A stretch of DNA of 64,000 nt from Enterococcus cecorum DSM 20682 = ATCC 43198 (GCF_000407565.1 NZ_ASWI01000004.1:236501-300500); one strand, 5' to 3'; numbered from the stretch's first letter, positions 54,189 to 63,208 are shown. The notes: generated from the sequence alone by a model not told the origin. Made by a program: numbers and translations.

Positions 54189-54218
54189 AGTATAATACAA
54201 GAATATTCGTTCGGTCAA
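54189..54218 (-). promoter_or_regulatory. Promoter of the minus-strand hypothetical gene
   Basis: Minus strand TTGACC, 18-base spacer, TATACT, about 30 bases before the start. Confidence 0.6.
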
Positions 54219-54636
54219 GCTGTAAGATTAAAATGATTTTAGTTGTTACTTTCATAAGAGGAGGCAATTGAAGCATCATGTTTTTTGACAGTTGAGAAAA
54301 AATACCGCTGAATTTTCTACCCATAAAAGAATAGATAATGAGTTAAATTTTAATAATTAATATCCTGTTTATGAGAATAAAAGGCGTGCTGATATCTGTA
54401 CACGTGCTAGTTATCTAACAAATTTACCTTAAAAATTAAAACGATTATGATAACTTAATGAGAATGTAGAAAACGCATAGAATATTATTATATTGAATTT
54501 TCTAAATATTTTTAATAACTAGATATTATTCATTTTTGTTGACTTTTAGAAAACATAAAATTATAATTTTCTTAAGTAATCTTAATGATGAAAATGCTTT
54601 ATCGCGTAATTGAGAATATGAAAGGGGAACGAAGCG
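54219..54636 (+). promoter_or_regulatory. Upstream region and promoter of the peptide-binding protein gene
   Basis: About 420 AT-rich bases without a gene. A strong promoter lies at 54539-54567: TTGACT, 17-base spacer, TATAAT, leaving an untranslated leader of about 60 bases. Confidence 0.7.
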
Positions 54637-56628
54637 ATGAACAATAAAATGAAAAAAGTAGTTGTTCCTGCACTTTTGCTTAGCTCAACTGTTTTGTTAG
54701 CTGCATGTGGTTCAGGTGACAAAAAATCAAGTAGTGGTGAGAATGGTTCGACTTATAACTATGTGTATACCACAGATATTAATAGTTTAGACTATACTTT
54801 CTCTGCTCGTAATACCAACTCAGATCACTTCACCAACTTTGTGGATGGTTTGTTTGAAAATGACCAATACGGGAACTTAAAACCAGCTTTAGCCAAATCT
54901 TGGGAAGTGAGTGAAGATGGTTTAACTTACACTTACCATTTACGTAAAGGTGTGAAATGGGTAGACAACGAAGGTAACGACTATGATGAAGTGAGAGCAC
55001 AAGACTTCGTAACTGCTTTAAAACATGCGGTTGAAGTGAAATCTGAAATGCTTTATGTTGTTCAAGGTAGTATCAAAGGATTGGATGACTACATTAAAGG
55101 GAATACCAAAGACTTTGCTTCAGTAGGTGTGAAAGCAGTCGATGATTACACGTTACAATATACCTTAGTGAAACCTGAAACATTTTGGAATTCTAAATTA
55201 ACTTACGGCATTATGTATCCAATTAATGAAGAATTCTTAAAATCAAAAGGCAAAGATTTCGGTCAACCTAGCGCCGATAGCATCCTTTATAATGGTGCTT
55301 ATATCCTAGCAAACAACACTGCTAAATCTGTTATTGAATATCGCAAAAATGATAGCTATTGGGATAAAAAACATGTATATATCGATAATGTGAAATTTAC
55401 TTACTATGATGGTAGTAACCCAGATTCATTATTTAAAGAATTTGACCAAGGCAACTACTCAATGGCTCGTGTTTTCCCTAACTCAGGTGGCTATAAAGAT
55501 GTGGAAGCAAAATATGGCGATAATGTCTTCTACTCTCAACCAATGGGAACCACTTATAATGTAACCTTTAACTTAGACCGTCAATCATACAATGCGACAT
55601 CTAAGAAAACGGATCAAGAAAAAGCTGATACGAAAAAAGCTATCTTGAATAAGAATTTCCGTTTAGCGATGGAATTTGCCTTAAATAAAGCTGACTACTT
55701 AGCGCAAAATGTTGGTAAATCTGGCTCTGAAAAAGGTATCCGCAATATCTTAACGCCTTCTGAATTCGTGATGGTGGGCGATAAGACATACGGTGAAGTG
55801 GTTCAAGAAAAATTACGTGCCTTAGATCCTGAAACTTTTGGCGATGTGAAATTAGCCGATGGTCAAGAAGGTTGGTATAACGTAGATAAAGCTAAAGCAT
55901 TGTTTGCTAAAGCGAAATCTGAATTAGAAGCGCAAGGGGTGAAATTCCCAATTCATTTAGACTTACCACAAGCAGAAACTTCAGAAATGTTAGTGAACCA
56001 AGCAAAATCATTGAAACACTCTGTTGAAAGTGCCTTAGGTAGCGACAATGTGGTAATTGATATTAAATTATTAAATGATGATGCTTATAATGCGGCTACT
56101 TATCAAGCAACTACAGCAGCTGCACAAGACTTTGATATTTCGACTGCTTCTGGTTGGGGACCTGACTATCAAGATCCATCAAGTTATCTAGATATTTATG
56201 ATTCACGTACAGGTGCACAATTGCAAAACTTAGGTCTAGAACCATCTGAAATTGCTAAAGATAATCCATCGGCAGCAGTTGTGAAAGAAATTGGCTTAAC
56301 AGAATATGATGCCTTATTGGATAAAGCTGATGCCATCACAGCCAATGACCAAATCGAAAAACGTTACGAAGCTTATGCCGACGCTGAAGCATGGTTAGCT
56401 GCCAATGCTTTACAAATTCCAGTGCAAGCATTTGGTGCGACGCCTCGTGTATCTAAAGAAGTGCCATTTACTCGTCAATTCAGCTGGGTTGGTCTAGCAA
56501 ATCAAAAATATAAAAACTTGAAATTACAAGGCGATGCAGTCACAACCAAACAATATGATAAAGCTTTGAAAGATTGGGAAGCGAAAAAAGTTGAAACTGC
56601 CAAAGACAATACGAGCAATCAAAAATAA
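54637..56628 (+). CDS. Oligopeptide ABC transporter substrate-binding lipoprotein (OppA-like)
   Basis: A secreted lipoprotein that captures peptides for an ABC importer. Signal peptide residues 1-23 with lipobox LLAAC (lipidated Cys24), a Ser/Gly linker, then the SBP family 5 fold: NYVYTTDINSLD, the signature-like LAKSWEVSEDGLTYTYHLRKGVKW, YNGAYIL, and a C-terminal QIPVQAFG. At 663 residues it is the long form seen in AmiA/AliA and pheromone-binding PrgZ/TraC proteins of streptococci and enterococci. No permease genes adjoin, so it must dock on an Opp system elsewhere. GGGGA eight bases before ATG. Confidence 0.92.
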   Translation: MNNKMKKVVVPALLLSSTVLLAACGSGDKKSSSGENGSTYNYVYTTDINSLDYTFSARNTNSDHFTNFVDGLFENDQYGNLKPALAKSWEVSEDGLTYTYHLRKGVKWVDNEGNDYDEVRAQDFVTALKHAVEVKSEMLYVVQGSIKGLDDYIKGNTKDFASVGVKAVDDYTLQYTLVKPETFWNSKLTYGIMYPINEEFLKSKGKDFGQPSADSILYNGAYILANNTAKSVIEYRKNDSYWDKKHVYIDNVKFTYYDGSNPDSLFKEFDQGNYSMARVFPNSGGYKDVEAKYGDNVFYSQPMGTTYNVTFNLDRQSYNATSKKTDQEKADTKKAILNKNFRLAMEFALNKADYLAQNVGKSGSEKGIRNILTPSEFVMVGDKTYGEVVQEKLRALDPETFGDVKLADGQEGWYNVDKAKALFAKAKSELEAQGVKFPIHLDLPQAETSEMLVNQAKSLKHSVESALGSDNVVIDIKLLNDDAYNAATYQATTAAAQDFDISTASGWGPDYQDPSSYLDIYDSRTGAQLQNLGLEPSEIAKDNPSAAVVKEIGLTEYDALLDKADAITANDQIEKRYEAYADAEAWLAANALQIPVQAFGATPRVSKEVPFTRQFSWVGLANQKYKNLKLQGDAVTTKQYDKALKDWEAKKVETAKDNTSNQK

Positions 56629-56643
56629 TTGATCATGTGCAGT

Positions 56644-56677
56644 CCACTCATCCTAAATTTAGGGTGGGTGGTTTTTT
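56644..56677 (+). terminator. Terminator of the lipoprotein gene
   Basis: CCACTCATCCT pairs with AGGGTGGGTGG (two wobbles), then TTTTTT. Confidence 0.85.
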
Positions 56678-56683
56678 GCGTAT

Positions 56684-56723
56684 AAAAAAACTTCCAAATT
56701 TGTATTGTTTACAAAGGTGGAAG
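56684..56723 (-). terminator. Terminator of the glycosyltransferase gene
   Basis: Minus strand CTTCCA..TTTGT pairs with ACAAA..TGGAAG, then a run of seven T. It overlaps the last codons of the gene. Confidence 0.75.
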
Positions 56724-57758
56724 TTCGTTGATTTCTTGATTTTCTAAGAGGCCGGTATAGTATTCGTACCACATTTGCGCCACGTGGTCTTCTGAATAAA
56801 ATTGGGCCGCTTGTTTGGATTTTTCAATGTAAGGTAGTAACTTTTCGCGATGTTGATAATAGTCGTTGAGCTTGGCATGCATTTCATTCACATCGCGTGT
56901 CTCAATATATTTATCTGCAATGACAGCATCATATAGGTCTAATTTGCGCAACATGACCGGCAAATGGCAGTTGAAGCTTTCCAAAATACTCATTGGGAAA
57001 AGCTCATTAAAAGAAGGAAGTAAGAACAAATCTGCCAAATTATAATAATCATTAATCTGATCACGATCGACAATGCCAGTGAATTTCAGATTGGCAGGTG
57101 GTTCATTGACGATTTTTTTGTACTTGTCATAGCCATCGGTAATCATCCCAAATGAGAAGCCACCGACCCAGATAAATTGAATATGTGGGTTATCGATAGC
57201 AAGCTGGATAAAATCATCGACACCTTTACGCTCTTGAATCTGACCAATCCCTAGCACGATAAAATCATTTGCTTGGTAGCCTAACTCTTGGCGGAAACTT
57301 TGCTTAGTCTTTTCCTCTTGTGGATAGAAGGTTTGACTAGATACAAAGTTAGGAATATAGGTAATTTTTTCGCGGTCTAAGCCAAAACGCACCAAATCCT
57401 CGATGAAGCTAGGATTGACGACAACTAATTGATCCATTCGCTTGTAAAAAGAAGTTACATACCAGTTAACGATTGCTTGGATGGGGCGCAGTAATTTGAT
57501 ACTACCTTTTAATGTTTCTGGTAAAAAATGCACATAGCCCACACGCACGCCACGAGTTTTCCTAAAAAAAGTAGAAAGATAAAAGAGTGGATCGATGGTA
57601 TGGTAATGTGAAATATCAGAGGCTTGATAATTGTTGATACGAATGATAAATGTATCGCTAAATCTTTTTTCTAGCATATTAATCAACTCGCGGTAAGCAC
57701 TAGCCACTCCTTGACCTTTGACTTTCTCCGCTGAAGAGAACATATTTATGCGAATCAA
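56709..57758 (-). CDS. Glycosyltransferase family 4, CpoA-like (glycolipid synthesis)
   Basis: A 349-residue GT-B enzyme. N-terminus MIRINMFSSAEKVKGQGVAS and the middle VGYVHFLPETLKGSIKLL and FYKRMDQLVVVNPSF closely resemble streptococcal CpoA, which makes the galactosyl-glucosyl-diacylglycerol glycolipid (from memory). The EX7E region is in FNELFPMSILESFNCHLP. The start is TTG 57758 with AGAGG upstream; an ATG at 57743 would cut the conserved N-terminus. Monocistronic. It acts on membrane lipids from the cytoplasmic side. Confidence 0.75.
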   Translation of the reverse strand: MIRINMFSSAEKVKGQGVASAYRELINMLEKRFSDTFIIRINNYQASDISHYHTIDPLFYLSTFFRKTRGVRVGYVHFLPETLKGSIKLLRPIQAIVNWYVTSFYKRMDQLVVVNPSFIEDLVRFGLDREKITYIPNFVSSQTFYPQEEKTKQSFRQELGYQANDFIVLGIGQIQERKGVDDFIQLAIDNPHIQFIWVGGFSFGMITDGYDKYKKIVNEPPANLKFTGIVDRDQINDYYNLADLFLLPSFNELFPMSILESFNCHLPVMLRKLDLYDAVIADKYIETRDVNEMHAKLNDYYQHREKLLPYIEKSKQAAQFYSEDHVAQMWYEYYTGLLENQEINELPPL

Positions 57759-57865
57759 ACTATTTTCTACCTCTTTTCTGTAATCTTAAATTTACTATAC
57801 TGATTTTTTATGTGATTTGTCAACTAGACTTTAGACCTAGATGTGATTTGTAAAAAAATTGTTAT

Positions 57866-57903
57866 AAAAAAGATTGGCTGTGCGTGACAACCAATCTTTT
57901 TTT
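57866..57903. terminator. Bidirectional terminator downstream of ilvE
   Basis: GATTGG...CCAATC stem with an extra TGT/ACA inner pairing, A-run left and T-run right. Confidence 0.8.
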
Positions 57904-57904
57904 A

Positions 57905-58921
57905 TTATTCTACTTCAAAAATCCATCCTTCAGGGGCCTTTTTATCACCAAATTGGATACCGGTCAATTCATCATATAAGGCTTTAGTTACTGGTCCGAC
58001 TTCGGTTTCGCTATAAAAGACATGGAAGTTATCTTTATATTGGATTCCACCGATTGGAGAGATAACCGCAGCTGTTCCACAGGCACCTGCTTCAGCAAAT
58101 TGATCTAATTCATCAATTTTAACTGTCCCTTCAATGGCTTCTAATCCTAAGCGTTCTTTTGCCAAGTATAATAGGGAGTACTTGGTGATACTTGGTAAGA
58201 TAGAAGGAGATTTTGGTGTGATAAATTTGTTATCTTTTGTAATCCCAAAGAAGTTTGCTGAGCCGACTTCTTCAATCTTGGTATGGGTTTCTGGATCTAG
58301 GTAAATACAGTCAGAATACTTATGATCATGGGCGTCTTTACCTGGTAATAAACTTGCGGCATAGTTCCCGCCGACTTTGGCAGCACCCGTTCCTTGAGGG
58401 GCAGCCCGGTCATATTCAGAAACGATGAAGTTCGTAGGGGTCAAGCCACCTTTGAAGTAAGGTCCAACAGGCATACAAAATACGGTGAAAATGTATTCTG
58501 GTGCAGGACTGACTCCGATACTATCACCGACACCGATTAATAGTGGACGGATGTATAAAGTAGCCCCTGTGCCATAAGGGGGAACAAAATCTTCATTAGC
58601 TTTGACTACTTGTTTGACGGCATCGATAAATGTTTCTTCAGGGATAGTTGGCATTAATAGACGAGTCGCGCTTCGATTGAGACGTTTGGCATTTTCATCG
58701 ACCCGGAAGAGATTAATCTTGCCATCTTTGCGTCGATAAGCCTTCAAACCTTCGAAACATTGTTGGCCGTAGTGTAAAGCCGCCGATGCTTCACTGATTT
58801 GTAATGTACTGTCTTCGGTCAATTCTCCTTTACTCCATTGACCGTCTTTCCAATACATACGATAGCGCCAAGGAGTCTTGATATAGTTAAATCCTAGGTT
58901 ATTCCAATCAATTGTTGTCAT
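57905..58921 (-). CDS. ilvE: Branched-chain amino-acid aminotransferase
   Basis: Reversible transamination of leucine, isoleucine and valine with 2-oxoglutarate. Fold type IV PLP enzyme of 338 residues: the N-terminal YGQQCFEGLKAYRR, the Schiff-base Lys182 in GAAKVGGNYAAS, and EVGSANFFG, AGACGTAAVISPIG. ATG 58921 was preferred to GTG 58930 because GGAG lies eight bases before it. Monocistronic. Its promoter -35 lies in the tandem repeat upstream. No T-box leader is seen. Confidence 0.94.
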   Translation of the reverse strand: MTTIDWNNLGFNYIKTPWRYRMYWKDGQWSKGELTEDSTLQISEASAALHYGQQCFEGLKAYRRKDGKINLFRVDENAKRLNRSATRLLMPTIPEETFIDAVKQVVKANEDFVPPYGTGATLYIRPLLIGVGDSIGVSPAPEYIFTVFCMPVGPYFKGGLTPTNFIVSEYDRAAPQGTGAAKVGGNYAASLLPGKDAHDHKYSDCIYLDPETHTKIEEVGSANFFGITKDNKFITPKSPSILPSITKYSLLYLAKERLGLEAIEGTVKIDELDQFAEAGACGTAAVISPIGGIQYKDNFHVFYSETEVGPVTKALYDELTGIQFGDKKAPEGWIFEVE

Positions 58922-59029
58922 TTCAATCACTCCATTTTTTTATATTTCACCAGTTCATAAAAGGCAACCTAAACCTAACCAACCTTTTATTCACCAGCAG
59001 AGAGCTTGCAAAAACTCTAGATGACTAAC

Positions 59030-59058
59030 AGTATAGCACTTTGAATAAAGGTTGTAAA
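59030..59058 (-). promoter_or_regulatory. Promoter of ilvE
   Basis: Minus strand TTTACA (59053-59058), 17-base spacer, TATACT (59030-59035). The -35 is formed by the outer stem of the first 135-bp repeat unit. Confidence 0.6.
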
Positions 59059-59333
59059 TCGACTCGGGCAGCTACGAGCGGATAAGGTTTGTCCGACACA
59101 TCGGGAAAGTCCAAGAAGTAAAGACTTTCCCAGATGTGGTGGCTTATACGCCGAAGTAGCTAGTCGATTTACACCGTCTATCAAGGTTGTGAAGTGGGTC
59201 GAACAGCTCCGAGCAGCTAAGATTGTCCGGAATGGTAGGAAAATCCACTATTTTTTAAGATTTTCCTAAACAGGCCGGCTTAGATGCACAGGAGCTACCC
59301 ACTGAACACCGTCTTTCAAGGTTGTGAAGTGGG
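59048..59333. repeat. Tandem 135-bp structured repeat (two units and a start of a third)
   Basis: AAGGTTG recurs at 59048, 59183 and 59318, exactly 135 bases apart. Each unit folds: outer stem TGTAAATCGACT/AGTCGATTTACA in unit 1 (12 of 12 pairs) and TGTGAAGTGGGT/ACCCACTGAACA in unit 2 (10 of 12); second stem AGCTAC/GTAGCT versus AGCTCC/GGAGCT; inner hairpin GGGAAAGTC/GACTTTCCC versus TAGGAAAATC/GATTTTCCTA. Arms differ between units but pair within each, so base changes are compensated. No open frame of note. Strand unknown. Confidence 0.8.
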
Positions 59334-59344
59334 TAGGGGGAGGA

Positions 59345-59379
59345 AACAAAAAAACAGCAGCCGTCATCATGCTGCTGTT
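59345..59379 (-). terminator. Terminator of the TPM/zinc-ribbon/SPFH operon
   Basis: Minus strand AACAGCAGC, 9-base loop, GCTGCTGTT, then TTTTT. Confidence 0.85.
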
Positions 59380-59415
59380 TTGATGGATTTGTACTAAAAT
59401 TTTAAATCAAAAAGT

Positions 59416-60252
59416 TTAAAACGAACGACTGCCTCCGCCGCCAAAACTTCCGCCGCCAAAACCTGTGCTAAAGGTACTGCCGCCAGAATCATGATCATCA
59501 TCGTCATGACTCTCAATCACGCGAGTAGTGATAAAGCTATTAATTAAATCTGTATCATTAATCTCTAAATCAATCTTGCCATTATTTTGACGGTCATAAT
59601 GATAGCGTCCACCAATGCGTAGTTGGTAGCGTCCTTTCACCGTGAAGAAAATTCCCAAACAAGTCGCAATTCCACCGATTATCGCAATGCCAATTTCTAA
59701 CGGGGTTAACGTCTTGATATAAGTGATTTCCCCGGTATCTTTATTGATGCGATAATGATGATGCGGAATCCCTGCTTTGACATCTTCTAGTACCATTTCA
59801 AAATAATCAGTTGCGGCTTGGTCAAAGTTATTTTCTTTTAGCGATTCGGTCACTTTGTCATTAATATCTTCCAAGCGTGCATCGGTCAGAAAATCAATCA
59901 TATTCCCCGATGTCACCGTAGTAAAGTGACGAGTGGCCAAATCAATGTAAAAAATCGCACCATTGCCATCTTTGCCCACGGTGTTGTAAAGATACTCTTG
60001 GGCCGAATATTCGACATCATCCGTTGGTGTATCGGTAATCACTAGCAAAGTCGTGGCTTGATTTTCAGACTTAATTTTTTCAGCAATTTTGGCTAATTTA
60101 TCAAGCTGGCTTGCGGATAAATGATTGTTTTCATCTTTGACATAGGTATTTTCTTGTGCATAAAGAGGGGTAGCCGCGATAACAAATAGCAATAACCCGC
60201 AAATCATGCTAAGCCAAAGCGTCCATTTTTTTATAGATAGGTTCGTACTCAT
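59416..60252 (-). CDS. TPM-domain membrane protein (YdjH/YgcG-like)
   Basis: 278 residues. Signal-type hydrophobic segment (about 10-32, ending TPLYA), an extracytoplasmic TPM domain (VKDENNHLSASQLDKLAKIA, ATTLLVITDTPTDD), a membrane segment near 183-205, and a C-terminal Gly/Ser tail ending GGGSFGGGGSRSF typical of YgcG-like proteins. It is the last gene of a three-gene operon like ydjGHI of Bacillus, whose products help attach PspA to the membrane (established there). The start overlaps the previous stop (ATGA). Confidence 0.8.
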   Translation of the reverse strand: MSTNLSIKKWTLWLSMICGLLLFVIAATPLYAQENTYVKDENNHLSASQLDKLAKIAEKIKSENQATTLLVITDTPTDDVEYSAQEYLYNTVGKDGNGAIFYIDLATRHFTTVTSGNMIDFLTDARLEDINDKVTESLKENNFDQAATDYFEMVLEDVKAGIPHHHYRINKDTGEITYIKTLTPLEIGIAIIGGIATCLGIFFTVKGRYQLRIGGRYHYDRQNNGKIDLEINDTDLINSFITTRVIESHDDDDHDSGGSTFSTGFGGGSFGGGGSRSF

Positions 60253-61352
60253 AAGAAGAAATACCCTCCTAACAATAATAGCGCAGTCACAAGCACCCCA
60301 CTGATTCCGGAAACTAGTCCTAACTTCAGTGAATCTAAAGGCAAGATACCCGCTGTTTTCCCTGTGATGCCATTCATTGCGTAATAGTACACTTTATTGG
60401 ATGAAGTGCGGTTTTTATAGGTAACTAGCCACATCGGCAAAAGCACATATTGTTTATCAATAGCGAGGACCTTGCTTTCTTGGATTTCAGGCTGAAAACT
60501 AGTTTGAGCCGCAATCGTATCTTCAAACGCTTCTAAGGCATAATTTCCCATTTCGTGACGGACATTGGCTTGCAGCTGATCAAATTCGATATCGCGCTTT
60601 TCAGCTAAAAAGCCTGATAAATATTGCGAATGAAAGTCCTGCATCGTCTCAAGTGGAAAAGGTTGGACCGCTTCGACCATTTTCTTTTGCACATTTTTCG
60701 TTAGGGCATTTTTCACAAGGTTTTTAAAATGAAACTTGCCTTTGCGATGGATATGGTATTGCTTGGTTTCGGTATATTCGACATTGCCTACTTGCCAAAC
60801 ACGAATGGTCGTTGCTTGGCCGCTAATTTCCGCTTCTCCTTTGGCCTCAGTAATCCAATAAGGAAAGTACACGCCGGTTATTTTTTCGACTTGCTGCTCA
60901 TTGAAAAAGGCACGTGGGACGAAATGTTTATGGCTTGCCCAGTCGATAAATTGCTTTTGCGCTTCCTTTTTAGTTATTTTAAAAGGCAGGATTTTATCCG
61001 GCAGCAAATCCCCGGATAAACGACCACTTAAAATAACAGGACTATGGCAAAAATAGCATTCAGTTGCGGCTGTGGTGGCTTCACAGGCTATCTGGGCCCC
61101 ACAGCTCGGACAGCTATATAAATCATAGGTATTTTCTGTTATTTCATTTGGTTGCGTGGTGGTCTGCGTCTGCGCCTGGGTATTGGTCTCATCTTGTGCG
61201 AAGGCCTTGGCTTGTTTTTGTTTTTGCTCGAAGGTAGTGACTTCTTCTTCGGTAAAGACACTCAAACAGTAGGGACAATGAAATTGCTGGTCGCTAGGTT
61301 CAAAAGTTAAGGCCCCGCCACAATTTGGGCAGCGATGGGTTAAAGCTTCCAT
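60249..61352 (-). CDS. Zinc-ribbon membrane protein (YdjG-like)
   Basis: 367 residues. Two zinc ribbons, CPNCGG...CPYC (8-32) and CPSCGAQ...CYFC (about 81-101), then a soluble domain and one hydrophobic segment at the extreme C-terminus (LVSGISGVLVTALLLLGGYF) that anchors it. It resembles YdjG of Bacillus. Overlaps the TPM gene by four bases and follows the SPFH gene by 12 bases, so all three are co-translated. Confidence 0.78.
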   Translation of the reverse strand: MEALTHRCPNCGGALTFEPSDQQFHCPYCLSVFTEEEVTTFEQKQKQAKAFAQDETNTQAQTQTTTQPNEITENTYDLYSCPSCGAQIACEATTAATECYFCHSPVILSGRLSGDLLPDKILPFKITKKEAQKQFIDWASHKHFVPRAFFNEQQVEKITGVYFPYWITEAKGEAEISGQATTIRVWQVGNVEYTETKQYHIHRKGKFHFKNLVKNALTKNVQKKMVEAVQPFPLETMQDFHSQYLSGFLAEKRDIEFDQLQANVRHEMGNYALEAFEDTIAAQTSFQPEIQESKVLAIDKQYVLLPMWLVTYKNRTSSNKVYYYAMNGITGKTAGILPLDSLKLGLVSGISGVLVTALLLLGGYFFL

Positions 61353-61364
61353 AATTTCACTTCC

Positions 61365-62606
61365 TTAATCGAGACTTTCTGCTAAAAAGGGTTGGCCACA
61401 CTCTGGGCAGAACTTAGGCATGGCATTGGTAATTTCAATCACGCTCTTACATTTGCTACAACGCACCTTCATGCCAGCATTTGCCGTTGGCGTTGGTTTA
61501 GGCGTGCCACAGTTGCTGCAGAATTTGCCGGTATTTTCTTGGTTACAGTTTGGACATTGCCAGCTAGATTCTTGCGCTGCTGAGGTGTTTGCCGCTTGTT
61601 GATTTTGTTGGGCTTGGGCTTGATTTTGGCGAGAAGCTTGTGATAAGTAATCGCCGGTTAAGTTCGCGCTCATATTCATGCCAAAGAAAGCATTGGCCGC
61701 CCCGTTTGGATTGTTCCCCGCATCTGCAATGCCTTGAGCGATACTAGTTTGCATAAAGCTTTCACGTAAATTCGGGTCGTTGAACATCGCGCCTTTGTTT
61801 CGCATATTGATGAGTTGTTGTGAATCATCCGTGTAAGAAATGCTGGCTAGGGCGATGGAGACAATTTCGATGCCACGTAGAGCTTTCCATTGTTCGTCAA
61901 GGTTTTGGTTCATGACTTTGGATAGTTCCGCCGTTTTAGAAGCTAGATAGCTAATGCGTTCACCTTGGGCCGAAAGTTGATTGATTGAGCTTTGCAGACC
62001 GCTGACAAATTCCATCAAGAACTGTTCGTTAATTTCATCGATGGTTAAACGAGTCACCCCTTTAGGAACGACATTTTTGAAGAATAAAATTGGATCAGTA
62101 ATCGCGATGGAGTAGCTACCATGAGCGCGCACGAATAATTCCGCATTGTAAAAATTATCGAAATAGTTGATTGGTTGCTGCGTACCAAAACGAATGCCGC
62201 GAATTTCTTGTAAATTAATAAAGAACACTTCTTGCTTACTTGGCGTCACCCCACCAAAACGGAAACGCTCGAAACTTTCATTCAGCGCGCCTTCAAAATC
62301 GCCGTTAAATAGCGATGGTGCCGCAGAATTGTCGACTTTGTAGTAGCCTTCTTCAGCTGTGTAGTCGATAATTTGTCCGCCGTCTACCAAAAGCATCATC
62401 ATATTTGGATAGACACGAATCATCGAACCATCAGAAATATAATCAACGGAGCCTTTCGTGTTGCTGCCACGTTTTTTGTTTTTGGACATTAATACACCTT
62501 TACACATCAGCGTGGTGTTGTCCATTGTATCTGGCTCAATAATATCTAGCCACTGATCTGCCAATGTCGATGTGGCACTTTGAATTGCTGCTTTAATAAT
62601 ACCCAT
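61365..62606 (-). CDS. SPFH-domain/virion-core-type protein with C-terminal zinc ribbons (YdjI-like)
   Basis: 413 residues from ATG 62606 (GGAGG seven bases upstream; the frame opens at 62630). N-terminal SPFH/band-7-like domain (residues about 30-290), Gln/Ala-rich linker, then two zinc ribbons (CPNCNQENTGKFCSNCG and CSKCKSVIEI...CPECG). Family also called virion core protein. In Bacillus YdjI works with YdjG and YdjH at stressed membrane; here no pspA/liaH gene lies in the operon. First gene of the operon. Confidence 0.82.
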   Translation of the reverse strand: MGIIKAAIQSATSTLADQWLDIIEPDTMDNTTLMCKGVLMSKNKKRGSNTKGSVDYISDGSMIRVYPNMMMLLVDGGQIIDYTAEEGYYKVDNSAAPSLFNGDFEGALNESFERFRFGGVTPSKQEVFFINLQEIRGIRFGTQQPINYFDNFYNAELFVRAHGSYSIAITDPILFFKNVVPKGVTRLTIDEINEQFLMEFVSGLQSSINQLSAQGERISYLASKTAELSKVMNQNLDEQWKALRGIEIVSIALASISYTDDSQQLINMRNKGAMFNDPNLRESFMQTSIAQGIADAGNNPNGAANAFFGMNMSANLTGDYLSQASRQNQAQAQQNQQAANTSAAQESSWQCPNCNQENTGKFCSNCGTPKPTPTANAGMKVRCSKCKSVIEITNAMPKFCPECGQPFLAESLD

Positions 62607-62649
62607 AAGAAAACCTCCAATATTTTTCATAAATTGTTACTACAAAATA

Positions 62650-62655
62650 ATTATA
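62650..62655 (-). promoter_or_regulatory. Extended -10 of the SPFH operon promoter
   Basis: Minus strand TGGTATAAT; -35 poor. Confidence 0.5.
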
Positions 62656-62744
62656 CCATAAGATAAAGTCGCTGCCGATGGGACTAGAGATGGAAATGTA
62701 TATAAAGGGAGGATAGAAGATGCTGTCAGGCGTGCTTGGGTGCA

Positions 62745-62780
62745 TAAAAAAACTCGAAAGAAAACAAATCATTTCGAGTG
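62745..62780 (-). terminator. Minus-strand terminator with no gene behind it
   Basis: Minus strand ACTCGAAA, 12-base loop, TTTCGAGT, then seven T. The only sequence it could end is a transcript from the 62780-62940 region. Confidence 0.6.
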
Positions 62781-62814
62781 TGATATGCTTATTTAATTAT
62801 TTTTGGTAATAAAA

Positions 62815-62895
62815 AAGAGGGATGCGTCACCTAATGGAACAATCAAGGCTTATTCTGCCTGTGCATTTCTCAAAAGTATAGTAGCACACTTTTTT
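62815..62895 (+). ncRNA. Probable tracrRNA for the adjacent Cas9
   Basis: Between the SPFH operon and cas9. The stretch GGAACAATCAAGGC, a 7-base loop, GCC and TGTGCATTTCTC follows the nexus pattern of SaCas9-type tracrRNAs (CAAGGC...GCC). TGTGC (62860) pairs with GCACA (62884), followed by CTTTTTT: a terminator. An extended -10 (TGGTAATAA, 62805-62812) stands upstream. The anti-repeat would lie in 62815-62845, but no CRISPR array is in the window to test it. Confidence 0.5.
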
Positions 62896-62965
62896 ACGAA
62901 AATCCACGAAAACGATTGAAATTTAGGTATAATAAAGCTATGAAAAACGAAATGAGATAGCAATC

Positions 62966-63208
62966 ATGCCAAGTGTTGCTAAAGCTAAATTTTGCCGCGA
63001 TGCTTATTTAAGAAACGATACGAGTCCGGAAACACTAGATAAAATTAAAAGTTTAATCAACGATACTGAAGTCATGCCTTGGTTGCGCTCTCAGTTTCTG
63101 ATTGGGCAAAAGGTGCAGGGATATCTAATACATTGTCAGAAAACGTATTACTTGTTTTTGTTTAATGTAATAATTGTTGTATTACCTTTCACTTTTCTAT
63201 TGATTTAG
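62966..63208 (+). CDS. Short hypothetical ORF between tracrRNA and cas9
   Basis: 80 codons: a charged first part (KAKFCRDAYLRNDTSPETLD, then KSLINDTEVMPWLRSQFLIG) and a hydrophobic end (YYLFLFNVIIVVLPFTFLLI). TATAAT lies at 62928, but no good ribosome-binding site precedes ATG 62966. The first 50 residues look protein-like and the tail looks like read-through of AT-rich DNA, so it may be a truncated gene. Family unknown. Confidence 0.35.
   Translation: MPSVAKAKFCRDAYLRNDTSPETLDKIKSLINDTEVMPWLRSQFLIGQKVQGYLIHCQKTYYLFLFNVIIVVLPFTFLLI

Noticed and set aside
58931-59047. T-box leader for ilvE
   Set aside because: No T-box core sequence, specifier loop or terminator/antiterminator on the minus strand.
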